NCBI RefSeq assembly: GCF_018687475.1
Contig: NZ_CP061292.1
Location: 930,001 to 994,000, forward strand
Origin: Polynucleobacter sp. MWH-UH24A
GTDB taxonomy: Bacteria; Pseudomonadota; Gammaproteobacteria; Burkholderiales; Burkholderiaceae
Length of the DNA: 64,000 nt
Direction of reading: 5' to 3'
Position 1 is the first letter of the stretch. The number at the start of each line of letters is the position of its first letter. Made by a program: the position numbers and the translations under genes. Positions 8,024 through 16,599 of the stretch are shown piece by piece. The notes below the pieces were generated by a model, which was not told where the DNA came from, did no database searches, and was given only the letters and a program-made list of their open reading frames with translations.

Positions 8024-8976
8024 GCGATTCGCTGGTAGTAAAGATTTTGTGGGTGATTTGATTCCGCAAAAAATAACCACCGCTCTGCCATTAAGCCAAG
8101 TAGGTGGACCATAAATGCGATCACAATTAAATTCAAACTTATCTGGCCTACGGCAACCGCCAATAGAGTGACCGGAATAATATAAGCCCCAAAAAATGCA
8201 AGCTTGCGAACGTTAGCAATAAAAAAGTTCGACTGTTGATGAAAAAATTCTCGGGTATTAAAACTACCGCCCATCATTCCCATCGAGATTTGTCGAACTG
8301 GCGTTTGTTGGATCCCGGTTGCTGATTGCAGAGTCGATTTAGGTTTGAGGGTACGATTACGCTTCCAGATCCAGAGTTTTAGAGTGAGCGAGAACAATAA
8401 TAAGAATGCAGTAAATCCTGCAACACCAGCAATATTTTGAGTGGTTACGATGGCTTCACCTGAAAGCCATGCCGACCAAATAACAAATAAAACCATCAAT
8501 AAAAACCAGCCTGAGGCAAATCCAAGGACAATAAAATTGACCATGGTCATTGGATGCGCCCACTCCTGAATAAACCGAATGCATTGGTAGATCATGGCTG
8601 TACAAACCCACAAAAGGATCGCAAAGATACTTAGTAATCCCCATAGCCAATTTGGAATAGCACTGAAGTGCCAAGAATAAATATAGGCTAGTACGGTGAG
8701 GGCAATAAAACTAGGCATTACCAAAACCTCGCGGGAGAGCCAAGATGTTCTCCACATCAGAATGGCGCGCCAAGCACGCTCAGGATGCCCTAGATGAAAA
8801 AACGAGGCAAGCAATCCTCCCCCCAGTAGCAGCAAGATGATTGGGAAGGCAAGGTAATTCATGAACTGATTGGGTAACGGATCGCCTGCTAGATGTAAAA
8901 CTAGAAGGCTTACCACCATGCCTTGGGCCATGCCAGCCATACTAGTGAAGAAGACGAGTGAGAAAGCGGGATGCAT
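8020..8976 (-). CDS. soeC: SoeC/DmsC-like membrane anchor of the sulfite-oxidising molybdoenzyme
   Basis: 318 residues, very hydrophobic, with about eight membrane helices as in the NrfD/DmsC quinone-linked anchor subunits. It begins MHPAFSLVFFTSMAGMAQG, typical of this subfamily. The frame extends to 9054, but the ATG at 8976 overlaps the stop of the iron-sulfur gene by one base (TAATG), so that start is chosen. The subunit holds the complex at the cytoplasmic membrane and passes electrons to quinone. It ends inside the last codons of the convergent GntR gene. DmsC/YnfH of a DMSO-type reductase is the alternative. Confidence 0.75.
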   Translation of the reverse strand: MHPAFSLVFFTSMAGMAQGMVVSLLVLHLAGDPLPNQFMNYLAFPIILLLLGGGLLASFFHLGHPERAWRAILMWRTSWLSREVLVMPSFIALTVLAYIYSWHFSAIPNWLWGLLSIFAILLWVCTAMIYQCIRFIQEWAHPMTMVNFIVLGFASGWFLLMVLFVIWSAWLSGEAIVTTQNIAGVAGFTAFLLLFSLTLKLWIWKRNRTLKPKSTLQSATGIQQTPVRQISMGMMGGSFNTREFFHQQSNFFIANVRKLAFFGAYIIPVTLLAVAVGQISLNLIVIAFMVHLLGLMAERWLFFAESNHPQNLYYQRIA

Positions 8977-9626
8977 TAGTTTTCTGCTTTTACTGCGGCA
9001 ATCGTTTCGGTAATAGAGCGTGGCAAGTAGTGATTCGCTGGTTGGGTCTGCCATTCAGGCATGAGGCCATACCCACCGCGTTCGGCAATTGCCTTACTTG
9101 CCTCAGATTGTGAATCATGCACATCACCAAAGATTCGTGCACTTGTTGGGCAGGCCAAAACGCAGGCTGGTTTGCGTTCCGCTTCGGGTAAGGTCTCACT
9201 GTAAATGCGATCCACGCATAAGGTGCATTTGGTCATCACCTGCCGATCTTCATCAAGTTCACGCGCTCCGTAAGGGCAGGCCCAGGCACAATACTTACAG
9301 CCAATGCACTTGTCATAGTCCACCAGCACAATGCCATCCTCTTTACGTTTGTAGCTCGCTCCGGTTGGACAAACTGGCACACACGGCGGTTCTTCGCAAT
9401 GCAAACACGATTTAGGGAAATGCACGGTCTCCATTTTAGGGAAGACGCCGGCTTCGTAAGTTTGAACTCGATTAAAAAAGGTGCCACTCGGATACGCACC
9501 ATAAGGATCTTGATCGGTCATGGGGCCGGCGGAACCCTGGGTATTCCATTCCTTGCATGAGGTAACACATGCATGGCAACCCACACATACATTTAAATCA
9601 ATCACGAGTGCTAGTTGTTTACTCAT
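8976..9626 (-). CDS. soeB: SoeB/DmsB-like four-cluster ferredoxin subunit
   Basis: 216 residues with four cysteine groups for four 4Fe-4S clusters: CVGCHACVTSC (residues 14-24), CLHCEEPPCVPVC, CIGCKYCAWAC and CTLC with a later ACVLAC. This is the electron-transfer subunit linking the molybdenum subunit to the membrane anchor. It overlaps the large subunit by 8 bases and the anchor by 1 base, so all three are tightly coupled. It has no signal peptide, consistent with a cytoplasmic location. By itself it could belong to any DMSO-reductase-type complex; assignment to sulfite oxidation depends on the large subunit and on neighbours. Confidence 0.8.
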   Translation of the reverse strand: MSKQLALVIDLNVCVGCHACVTSCKEWNTQGSAGPMTDQDPYGAYPSGTFFNRVQTYEAGVFPKMETVHFPKSCLHCEEPPCVPVCPTGASYKRKEDGIVLVDYDKCIGCKYCAWACPYGARELDEDRQVMTKCTLCVDRIYSETLPEAERKPACVLACPTSARIFGDVHDSQSEASKAIAERGGYGLMPEWQTQPANHYLPRSITETIAAVKAEN

Positions 9627-12531
9627 TAGAACTCTTATTTACGTAGGATGAAGAAAAGAGCATTCCGGGAACTTCGTTGGCTTGCGCTGTTGGCCACGTA
9701 TCCATATCTTCACTGGATCCGGCGGGTGAAAGCTTGACGCGCACATCGTACCAACCCGCTTGACCAGTAATCGGATCTGAATTACTCACTCGAAATGTGC
9801 CATTCATGGTTTTAATGGGCAATTCCTCAGTAATTAGATGATTGAGCAAAAACCCTTTTTTGGATTCATCCGCATTGGGATCAAGATGCCATGCCGATTC
9901 GGCTTTACCAATGGCATTCCAAGTCCAGACGGTTCCTAGTTCAACAGCTTGGGTGTGGCGCGCCATACAGCGCACTTTGCCCCATTGGGATTCAACCCAG
10001 ATCCATGCACCATCCTCAATGCCATGGTCAATTGCAGTTGCAGCGTTAATAAACAAATAATTATGGCTATGAATTTGTCGCAACCAAGCGTTTTGAGAAT
10101 CCCAGGAGTGATACATCGCCATCGGTCGTTGCGTAATCGCATTGATCGAGAACTCATCTAAATTAGTGTCTGCATCTTCCAAGGGTGGATACCAAAATGG
10201 CAGAGGATCAAAAAACTCAATGATGCGTTCTTTAAGATGCTCAGGTGGAACGCGACCAGGGCGCTGGCCTTTAGCAGCCAGTCGAAACTGTTGAACAACA
10301 TCGGAATACACCGCCAAAATAATCGGATCATTCTTTTGGCGCAGGGCATTGGCTTTGGCAAAGTCTAAGTAGCCTTGATTCCAATTGCGCATGTATTGAT
10401 GCTCGGGGGGCATGCTGTAATGAAAGACGCAATTATTTTCTTGATAGCGCTTCCACTGGTCAGGGTTGGGTTCCCCACGAATACTTTTCTCACCATCCTT
10501 GCCACGCCAACCCATTAAAAATCCAATACCCGAATCCGGAGCCGTCTGGAAGTTGGTAATGAAGTCGGGGTAATCCTTGAACTTTCTTTGTCCATCCGCT
10601 GTTGTGAATGCTGGGAACTTTAAGCGGGATGCAAGTTCAATTAAAACATCTTGAAATGGTTTGCATTGCCCGGTTGGAGGTAAAACCGGAATGCGAACTG
10701 AATCACAAGGCCCATCAAATTCTGAGATGGGTCGGTCCAACATACTCATCGCATCGTGGCGCTCAAGATAGGTTGTATCTGGAAGTACGAGATCAGCAAA
10801 GGCCACCATCTCCGACTGAAATGCATCGCAGATCACTAAAAATGGAATCTTGAACTGTCCATTTTCATCTTTGGCATTGAGATGCTGTCGAACTTCCATG
10901 GTGTTCATGGTGGAGTTCCATGACATGTTAGCCATGAAAATCATCAGAGTATCAATCGAGTAGGGATCGCCCTTGACTGCATTGGTAATCACGTTATGCA
11001 TTAAGCCATGGGCAGCCAAAGGATGCTCCCAGGTATAGGCCTTGTCAATTCGTAGAGGCTTGCCATCTCGATCAAGTGCTAAGTCCTCTGGACGGGTTGG
11101 CCAACCAAGCGGTGCTTTCGCTAAGGGCGTATTTACCTGAATGTCATTTTCCGAAGAGGGCGGTTTGATGTTGGGAGGAATCTGACGGGGATACGGAGCT
11201 TTATGTCGAAACCCGCCTGGGCGATCGATGGTACCAAGCAGGGTCATTAATACAGCTAAGGCACGTGTAGTTTGAAAGCCATTTGAGTGGGCAGAAAGGC
11301 CACGCATCGCATGAAATGCAACGGGACGACCAGTTACTGATGTATGTTGCTGCCCAAACGAATCAGTCCAAGCAATCGGTAGCTCAAAGGATTGCTTAAA
11401 TGCTGTGTGTGCCATTTCTTTGGCTAGTAAACGGATACGTGGCGCAGGAATGGAAGTAATCTTCTGGGCCCACTCGGGCGTGCAAGACTTCACTTGCCGG
11501 CGCAATAATTCAAATGCAGGCGCTACTCGCTTGCCTTGATGAGGGCCAGGACCCATCACATATTCGCCAGAGAGAGCAGGGTCGACATCATTTGCAAAAC
11601 AAGCTTTCGCAGTATTGCTTTTGGTGTCCCAAATGTACTTATTGTGAGGAATATCAGCATTAATTGGATCTGATTCAGGATCAAACAAAAATAAACCTTC
11701 TTCAGGACCCGGATCCAGGCAAACGAGCTGCGATGAATTGGTGTAGCGCTTTAAGAATGGATGATCGACTTGATTTGCCATAAGCAACTCATGCATCAAT
11801 GCCATAAATAGCGCACCATCAGTACCCGGTTTAATCGGAATCCACTCATCAGCAATCGCAGAATAGCCAGTTCGCACTGGATTAATGGAGATAAATCGAC
11901 CGCCATTGCGTTTGAACTTTGACAAAGCAATCTTCATCGGATTGCTGTGATGATCCTCCGCAGTTCCAATCATCACAAATAACTTCGCTTGCTCTAAATC
12001 GGGGCCGCCAAATTCCCAAAAGCTGCCACCAATCGTATAAATCATGCCAGCCGCCATGTTCACCGAGCAAAAGCCTCCGTGGGCTGCATAGTTTGGGGTA
12101 CCAAATTGACGAGCAAATAAACCAGTAAGGGCTTGCATTTGATCGCGACCGGTGAACAAAGCAAATTTTTTGGGATCCGTTTCTCGAATGCCTCGTAAGC
12201 GATTCTCTAAAATACTAAATGCCTGATCCCAAGAAATTTCCTCAAACTCCGACTGACCGCGCTCTGAACCAGGTTTGCGTAAGAGAGGTTTCGTGATCCG
12301 TGCGGGCGACTTCTGCTTCATGATGCCCGAGGCACCCTTAGCGCAAATGACTCCCTGATTGAGGGGATGGTTTGGATTGCCATCGATATAGACCAGCTCA
12401 CCATCACGTAAATGGGCCCGAATGCCACAGCGGCAAGCGCACATATAGCAGGTGGTCGTTTTGACCTCAGTAGCAGGATTTTGGAAATTAATTGGGTCGT
12501 GAACCGGTTGTGAGGAGAATAATTTGAACAT
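9619..12531 (-). CDS. soeA: SoeA-like sulfite dehydrogenase, molybdopterin-guanine dinucleotide and 4Fe-4S catalytic subunit
   Basis: 970 residues. An N-terminal iron-sulfur site C28-x2-C31-x3-C35-x27-C63 is followed by the molybdopterin oxidoreductase domain (GGFCSVNMAAG, PGTDGALFMALMHELL) and a C-terminal dinucleotide-binding domain (RVSNSDPITGQAGWYDVRV). There is no twin-arginine signal, unlike periplasmic DmsA, PsrA or PhsA, so the enzyme should face the cytoplasm as SoeABC does. SoeABC oxidises sulfite to sulfate and reduces quinone. The gene is divergent from the 31-residue ORF at 12721 and convergent with the sulfolactate genes, whose lyase releases sulfite in the cytoplasm. A reductase for another oxyanion or S-oxide cannot be ruled out. 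Confidence 0.75.
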   Translation of the reverse strand: MFKLFSSQPVHDPINFQNPATEVKTTTCYMCACRCGIRAHLRDGELVYIDGNPNHPLNQGVICAKGASGIMKQKSPARITKPLLRKPGSERGQSEFEEISWDQAFSILENRLRGIRETDPKKFALFTGRDQMQALTGLFARQFGTPNYAAHGGFCSVNMAAGMIYTIGGSFWEFGGPDLEQAKLFVMIGTAEDHHSNPMKIALSKFKRNGGRFISINPVRTGYSAIADEWIPIKPGTDGALFMALMHELLMANQVDHPFLKRYTNSSQLVCLDPGPEEGLFLFDPESDPINADIPHNKYIWDTKSNTAKACFANDVDPALSGEYVMGPGPHQGKRVAPAFELLRRQVKSCTPEWAQKITSIPAPRIRLLAKEMAHTAFKQSFELPIAWTDSFGQQHTSVTGRPVAFHAMRGLSAHSNGFQTTRALAVLMTLLGTIDRPGGFRHKAPYPRQIPPNIKPPSSENDIQVNTPLAKAPLGWPTRPEDLALDRDGKPLRIDKAYTWEHPLAAHGLMHNVITNAVKGDPYSIDTLMIFMANMSWNSTMNTMEVRQHLNAKDENGQFKIPFLVICDAFQSEMVAFADLVLPDTTYLERHDAMSMLDRPISEFDGPCDSVRIPVLPPTGQCKPFQDVLIELASRLKFPAFTTADGQRKFKDYPDFITNFQTAPDSGIGFLMGWRGKDGEKSIRGEPNPDQWKRYQENNCVFHYSMPPEHQYMRNWNQGYLDFAKANALRQKNDPIILAVYSDVVQQFRLAAKGQRPGRVPPEHLKERIIEFFDPLPFWYPPLEDADTNLDEFSINAITQRPMAMYHSWDSQNAWLRQIHSHNYLFINAATAIDHGIEDGAWIWVESQWGKVRCMARHTQAVELGTVWTWNAIGKAESAWHLDPNADESKKGFLLNHLITEELPIKTMNGTFRVSNSDPITGQAGWYDVRVKLSPAGSSEDMDTWPTAQANEVPGMLFSSSYVNKSSNE

Positions 12532-12720
12532 GCAGCGACTTATAGTTATGAGTTTATTGTAGCGGCATTTTGGTAAATTTTCTGCAAATAAAACACCAAG
12601 TAAGCTAATAATTCATGATTGAAATCAATGATTTATAGATATTCTCAAAGTACTTACTTAAAGCTCATTTTATGAGCTTCTCTTAGACCACAATGGCATT
12701 TATCCAACAAGGAGAATGTC
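12532..12720. promoter_or_regulatory. Control region between soeA and a small ORF
   Basis: 189 AT-rich bases between divergent starts. They hold an inverted repeat ATTGA-AA-TCAAT at 12618-12629 and a perfect 8-bp hairpin, AAGCTCAT with ATGAGCTT, at 12661-12679. The hairpin has no T-run on either side, so it is not a clear terminator. CATGATT, next to the first repeat, also occurs in the gap before the sulfolactate genes (3733-3739). I find no convincing -35/-10 pair and no tRNA-like fold. Beyond the small ORF, 12817-12950 is AT-rich leader before the HNH gene with nothing else I can name. Confidence 0.4.
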
Positions 12721-12816
12721 ATGAAAAAGCTATCAGAATGGATTGTTTGGTTGGTATTTGCAGAGCGGCCAGGGGAGTGGGGTCGCAAAGAATGGGTGTG
12801 CAAGCGATTTGATTAA
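12721..12816 (+). CDS. Small hypothetical protein, 31 residues
   Basis: An ATG preceded by a strong AAGGAGA ribosome-binding site (12709-12715, 6 bases from the G-rich core to the ATG) opens a 31-codon frame ending in TAA. The peptide starts MKKLSEWIVWLVFAERPG and has four Trp, a short hydrophobic patch at residues 8-14 and a charged end (WVCKRFD). I do not recognise a family. It is the only frame in the 400-base gap with a good ribosome-binding site, and a hairpin lies 40 bases upstream. It may be a real microprotein, perhaps membrane-associated, or a leader peptide. Confidence 0.45.
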   Translation: MKKLSEWIVWLVFAERPGEWGRKEWVCKRFD

Positions 12817-12950
12817 GGGCTGCATTTAATCAGTCAATTAAGCATAAATCCTCTAGGGGCTTGAAAAACGTCATCTTTTTATAGCAAACTTAGACTATAT
12901 TAGGTATCAAGCGTGCAATGGCGCAAATACCATGGCAGAGAGGAGGAGTG

Positions 12951-13526
12951 GTGCTCAGCATTTTGAAGTTAGATGCGGGCGGTATCCCTCAGTGCTGGAT
13001 TGATGCTGAGGATGCAACCCGACATTACGCGGATGACAGCGTCTCATGGACGCTGGGTGAACCCATCGCCGTCATGCGCGGAGGCATTTCACGCCTGACT
13101 GGCCGTCAATCGATCATTGAGCTGCACTCCATCATTGCCGTTAAAGGCTCTGCAAAAATTAATTTGTTTGATGTAATTCCAGCCATTACAAAGCGCAAGC
13201 TCTATCGCCGCGATCGCGGACTTTGCGCATATTGCGGATGCCGAATCTCGGAGCATGATGCCGAAGCAGAGCATATTATTCCAAACAGTAAGGGCGGTAG
13301 CTACACTTGGATGAATCTCGTTGTCTCATGCCGTCCTTGCAATCAACGCAAAGGGAATCGCACGCCCGAGAGAGCGGGGATGAGCCTCCTCTATGCTCCT
13401 TATACGCCTAGTTTGTACGAAGATATGATTTTGAAGGGCAGAAATATTTTGGCCGATCAGATGGATTTTCTAGCTGCCAATTTGCCCAAGGATAGCCGTA
13501 TCCTGCAAGACCCCTTTTGGGTCTAA
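12951..13526 (+). CDS. HNH endonuclease
   Basis: About 191 residues. The C-terminal half has a zinc-stabilised HNH motif: CAYCG, then EAEHIIPNSKGG with the catalytic His, then WMNLVVSCRPCNQRKGNRTP. The N-terminal half begins LSILKLDAGG, a start I associate with the chromosomal HNH proteins of Burkholderiaceae. I chose the GTG at 12951 because a strong AGAGGAGG lies just before it; an ATG at 12918 would add 11 residues without a ribosome-binding site. It is not next to any restriction or toxin gene. The protein looks like a conserved nuclease of unknown cellular role. Confidence 0.8.
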   Translation: MLSILKLDAGGIPQCWIDAEDATRHYADDSVSWTLGEPIAVMRGGISRLTGRQSIIELHSIIAVKGSAKINLFDVIPAITKRKLYRRDRGLCAYCGCRISEHDAEAEHIIPNSKGGSYTWMNLVVSCRPCNQRKGNRTPERAGMSLLYAPYTPSLYEDMILKGRNILADQMDFLAANLPKDSRILQDPFWV

Positions 13527-13562
13527 TTGATTGCTAGCAGCAGTCGTTGACTTAAATCGCCG

Positions 13563-14543
13563 ATGAACGGTTTGCGCCTACTCAAGCCGCGCACAATTGT
13601 GCTGCTTGCGATATTAATATCCGTATTCATTCACCTTTATATATTCATTGGATTCCCTAGTTTTTTATTCTCGAAGGCCGCACCACTTGAGGATGTGACC
13701 GTCGCTGAGCTTCGGGTAGAGCCCATTAAGAAAGTTCAGCTAAGTAAACCAGCCGCGCCTGAACCGAGTATTCGTGATCAAAGTTCGAATGCTGTGGGCG
13801 ATGGTGTTGTTATTGGATCGGGAAGCGGTAATGGTCAGGGCCAAACAGAGCAAGAAGGGCAAGCTTTTCGGGTTCCCGATCCGGGGATTTATTATTACGA
13901 CGCCTATCTCGATGGGCAATACCTACAGACAGCTTCGATCGAGTGGCAGTTTGATCCTAAGCTTGGCTATCGCTTGTTTATCAATATTCCTTACGCGTTT
14001 GTTGGACCCTTTATTTTTGAATCCCGAGGAAAAATTGATGCCTATGGATTGGCTCCTGATTTTTATGTAGAGCACCTTGGGAGTCGGCCAGCTCGGTTTA
14101 CCCGCTTTGATCGAGATGGCAAAGGGGGAGGGAAGTTGTTTTTCTCCCAAAAACCAGATCAATTAAAAGAGATTCCTCCTGGTACCCAAGATCGATTTAG
14201 TCTGATGATGCAATTGGCTTCCTTACTGGCTGGAAATGACCAGATTGATGAAAAAGGAACCGTGCGTGAAATCCCGATTGCTAATCTGGATACCGTTGAA
14301 ACCTGGCGTTTTCAAAGCCAAGGCGAAGAATTATCGGATGCAGTTTCAACTCTAGGCCCCACGGTGCTACGGCATTACAAGCGTTTACCTGTAAAAGAAA
14401 TGGATCACAAACGAAGAAATGATATTTGGTTAGTTAAAGATTTTGGCTGGATACCGGGAAGGGTGCGTCTTGAAAATGAAAAGGGCAGAACCTTTGAACT
14501 CTTTCTAAAGCAAGTTGACCCAATTGCTGATTTACCCAAATAA
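13563..14543 (+). CDS. DUF3108 domain protein, membrane-anchored
   Basis: 326 residues. A hydrophobic segment at about 12-38 looks like an uncleaved anchor, followed by a Pro/Gly-rich linker (about 65-100) and a C-terminal domain of the DUF3108 type (FRVPDPGIYYYDAYLDG onward). Such proteins are probably periplasmic with a lipocalin-like or beta-barrel fold; their function is not known to me. It follows the HNH gene by 36 bases and ends 4 bases from a convergent ion-channel gene. Confidence 0.75.
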   Translation: MNGLRLLKPRTIVLLAILISVFIHLYIFIGFPSFLFSKAAPLEDVTVAELRVEPIKKVQLSKPAAPEPSIRDQSSNAVGDGVVIGSGSGNGQGQTEQEGQAFRVPDPGIYYYDAYLDGQYLQTASIEWQFDPKLGYRLFINIPYAFVGPFIFESRGKIDAYGLAPDFYVEHLGSRPARFTRFDRDGKGGGKLFFSQKPDQLKEIPPGTQDRFSLMMQLASLLAGNDQIDEKGTVREIPIANLDTVETWRFQSQGEELSDAVSTLGPTVLRHYKRLPVKEMDHKRRNDIWLVKDFGWIPGRVRLENEKGRTFELFLKQVDPIADLPK

Positions 14544-14547
14544 ACGC

Positions 14548-15030
14548 TTATTGAACCTTTTTCTTACGAATGATTTGACCAATCATATTAAAGAGAACGG
14601 CTCCAGACATTGAGGCAGCAAAAATGCCGCTGAAGGCAACCACAATCGGTAAGATTTTCCAGTTTTCAGGCAATGGAAAGGTTCCGTATCCAACCGTGGT
14701 GTACATCTCACCAGCAAAATAAAATGCGTTGATATCAACCTCAAAAATATTGAGTGCAATTAGCGCATAGGTCCAAATGATGATATCCACAATGTGGGTC
14801 ATAAATACGATCCCGACAGCCATCATATAAAACGGGATGGATAACCAAAACATCCCAGTGTGATCTGCCCAATCGATTAAAACCTGATAGATCTTACCCA
14901 CCAACAATATAAATAATGCATGGGCAACTAACATGGCAATCGCAGTTAAAAAGACAATATAGAGTTCGCTGAGTGGCAGGCTATTGCCAACTTTCTCAAA
15001 AAGGGTAAAGAAGTTTGGAAGGTCTGCCAT
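14548..15030 (-). CDS. Two-helix potassium channel-family protein
   Basis: 160 residues with several hydrophobic segments and a pore signature TTVGYGTF at about residues 111-118, the selectivity-filter sequence of K+ channels. The filter lies between two membrane helices near the C-terminus, with additional hydrophobic segments before it. No cytoplasmic regulatory (RCK/TrkA-N) domain is present, so gating is not evident. It probably mediates K+ flux across the inner membrane. It stands alone on the minus strand with a TATAAT-like box about 40 bases before the start. Confidence 0.75.
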   Translation of the reverse strand: MADLPNFFTLFEKVGNSLPLSELYIVFLTAIAMLVAHALFILLVGKIYQVLIDWADHTGMFWLSIPFYMMAVGIVFMTHIVDIIIWTYALIALNIFEVDINAFYFAGEMYTTVGYGTFPLPENWKILPIVVAFSGIFAASMSGAVLFNMIGQIIRKKKVQ

Positions 15031-15069
15031 GCTTATTTGACGGCCCGTCTATTATTTGACATAATAATG

Positions 15070-15075
15070 ATTATA
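15070..15075 (-). promoter_or_regulatory. Possible -10 box of the ion-channel gene
   Basis: On the minus strand this reads TATAAT, a perfect sigma-70 -10 hexamer, 39 bases upstream of the channel gene ATG. A TG lies 2 bases before it, close to an extended -10. There is no good -35 box at 16-18 bases, so this is a partial match in an AT-rich gap. Confidence 0.35.
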
Positions 15076-15089
15076 CGCAGATAATGATA

Positions 15090-15803
15090 TTAGCCCTTAG
15101 GCTTGGATTCAGCGCTTCCGGGCTTTGGGCCCCCTTCATATTTGGTCTTGTAAAGCTTCTCCCAACGGGAACGCAGACCCCGGGAAACCTCTTCCTGATT
15201 AAATAAATCAGCAACATCAATCGCACTGAATCCTTGGTGATTGCGGATTTGCAGATCAGCGCCACGGTCAAGTAATAATCTGACCAACTGAATATTGCCC
15301 GAGCGAACAGCCATCATCAAAGGAGTTGTATCGCTATCAGACAAGGCATTGACCTGGGCGCCCTTATCCAATAGAAACTCAGCAATCTGTAGGTGACCAT
15401 TGGTGCAAGCGTAATGCAGCGGTGTCCAGCCGGATTTATTGATCGTGGCTGCCCGTTTATCAATTAAAGTCTTCACCTCTGGCAAAAGCCCATACAGGGA
15501 TGCCATCATTAAGACGTTTTCACCTGAAAGGTTTGGCTGATCCACATCCAAATTCTTGAGGGTTAACAGGTAGTCTAGGGTTGTGCGCGAGTTCTCCCTT
15601 ACTGCGTAGACCGTAATTGGATTTCCACCCCGGACTAATAAATTAGGGCTTACACCCTCTTGCAGTAACTTTTTAACTTGTGCAAGGTCGTCAAATTGAA
15701 CAGCGCGAGCCATGCGATCGGCCTGTTCTTGGGATTGGGCTGTTGCAATTCTTGAAAATAAACTAAGGGCGGTAAGAACAATAAAACTGCGGCGTAGCAT
15801 CAT
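15090..15803 (-). CDS. Secreted ankyrin-repeat protein
   Basis: 237 residues with a signal peptide (positively charged start, hydrophobic 6-16, likely cut near A22-Q23) followed by about five ankyrin repeats, the clearest being GWTPLHYACTNGHLQIAEFL and TPLMMAVRSGNIQLVRLLLD. It is probably a periplasmic protein-binding scaffold. It overlaps tatD by 4 bases (ATGA). Periplasmic ankyrin proteins beside tatD are familiar in this family of bacteria, but I know of no assigned function. The Lys/Gly-rich tail (KYEGGPKPGSAESKPKG) looks disordered. Confidence 0.8.
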   Translation of the reverse strand: MMLRRSFIVLTALSLFSRIATAQSQEQADRMARAVQFDDLAQVKKLLQEGVSPNLLVRGGNPITVYAVRENSRTTLDYLLTLKNLDVDQPNLSGENVLMMASLYGLLPEVKTLIDKRAATINKSGWTPLHYACTNGHLQIAEFLLDKGAQVNALSDSDTTPLMMAVRSGNIQLVRLLLDRGADLQIRNHQGFSAIDVADLFNQEEVSRGLRSRWEKLYKTKYEGGPKPGSAESKPKG

Positions 15804-16588
15804 GAGTAACTTCTATTTAATTGAAAACACTGAAAAAAATTATTTGTAGTGTGCTGGGCTATTTCTTCAAGCGTTTCACCACGTAATTGCGCAATATAAC
15901 TTGCAACATGCGCTACCCAAGCTGGTTCATTGGTTTGACCGCGATGCGGTACAGGAGCCAAATACGGTGAATCGGTCTCAATGAGCAGTCGATCCAATGG
16001 TAATGCCTTACAGGTCGCCTGAAGATCTTTGGCATTCTTAAAGGTGACGATTCCGGAAAAAGAGATATAAAACCCAAGCTCAATCGCCGCCTTGGCTACC
16101 TCATAAGACTCTGTAAAGCAATGCATTACTCCGCCAATTGCGTCAGCACCCTCTTCGCGCATAATGCGCAACGTATCCTCCGAAGCGGAGCGCGTATGAA
16201 TAATTAAAGGCTTTTTGGCTTGCAAGGCAGCACGAATATGGGTCCGAAAGCGCTCACGCTGCCACTCCATCGACTCGTAAGATCGATCTCCCATTCGGTA
16301 GTAATCCAGCCCGGTTTCTCCAATTGCAATCACCTTGTCGTCTTTGGCTTCCTCAACTAAAAACGCAAGAGTTGGCTCGGGGGTATCTTCGTAATCCGGA
16401 TGAACGCCAACCGAAGCAAATAAATTTGGGTAGGTGTGAGCCAGTCGCTTCACCTTGGGGAAATCTGGAATATCAACAGAGATGCAAAGTGCGTGACTCA
16501 CCTTGGCTCGCACCATGTTTTCTAATACCTCAGGAAGGCGATTTTGATACTCTGGGAAATCGAGGTGGCAATGCGAATCAATCAACAT
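15800..16588 (-). CDS. tatD: TatD-family metal-dependent hydrolase
   Basis: 262 residues, full length for the TatD DNase family. Metal-ligand motifs are DSHCHLDFP at residues 4-12, GETGLDYY near 92-99, IIHTRSA, VMHCFTES and ETDSPYLAP near 204-212. TatD proteins are TIM-barrel nucleases with 3'-5' exonuclease and AP-endonuclease activity. The gene lies 11 bases after holB and overlaps the ankyrin gene, continuing the tmk-holB-tatD order common in proteobacteria. Confidence 0.93.
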   Translation of the reverse strand: MLIDSHCHLDFPEYQNRLPEVLENMVRAKVSHALCISVDIPDFPKVKRLAHTYPNLFASVGVHPDYEDTPEPTLAFLVEEAKDDKVIAIGETGLDYYRMGDRSYESMEWQRERFRTHIRAALQAKKPLIIHTRSASEDTLRIMREEGADAIGGVMHCFTESYEVAKAAIELGFYISFSGIVTFKNAKDLQATCKALPLDRLLIETDSPYLAPVPHRGQTNEPAWVAHVASYIAQLRGETLEEIAQHTTNNFFQCFQLNRSYS

Positions 16589-16599
16589 AACCGCTAATT

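Noticed and set aside
9842..12128. Open frames opposite and within soeA
   Set aside because: Several frames of 60-80 codons on both strands overlap the 970-residue gene; they lack ribosome-binding sites and recognisable domains.
8020..12531. DMSO reductase DmsABC
   Set aside because: The large subunit has no twin-arginine signal, which periplasmic DmsA has, and the neighbours make sulfite in the cytoplasm. Kept as the main alternative.
12661..12679. Terminator in the soeA upstream gap
   Set aside because: The 8-bp stem is perfect but has no T-run on either strand and no gene ends into it; listed only as part of the control region.
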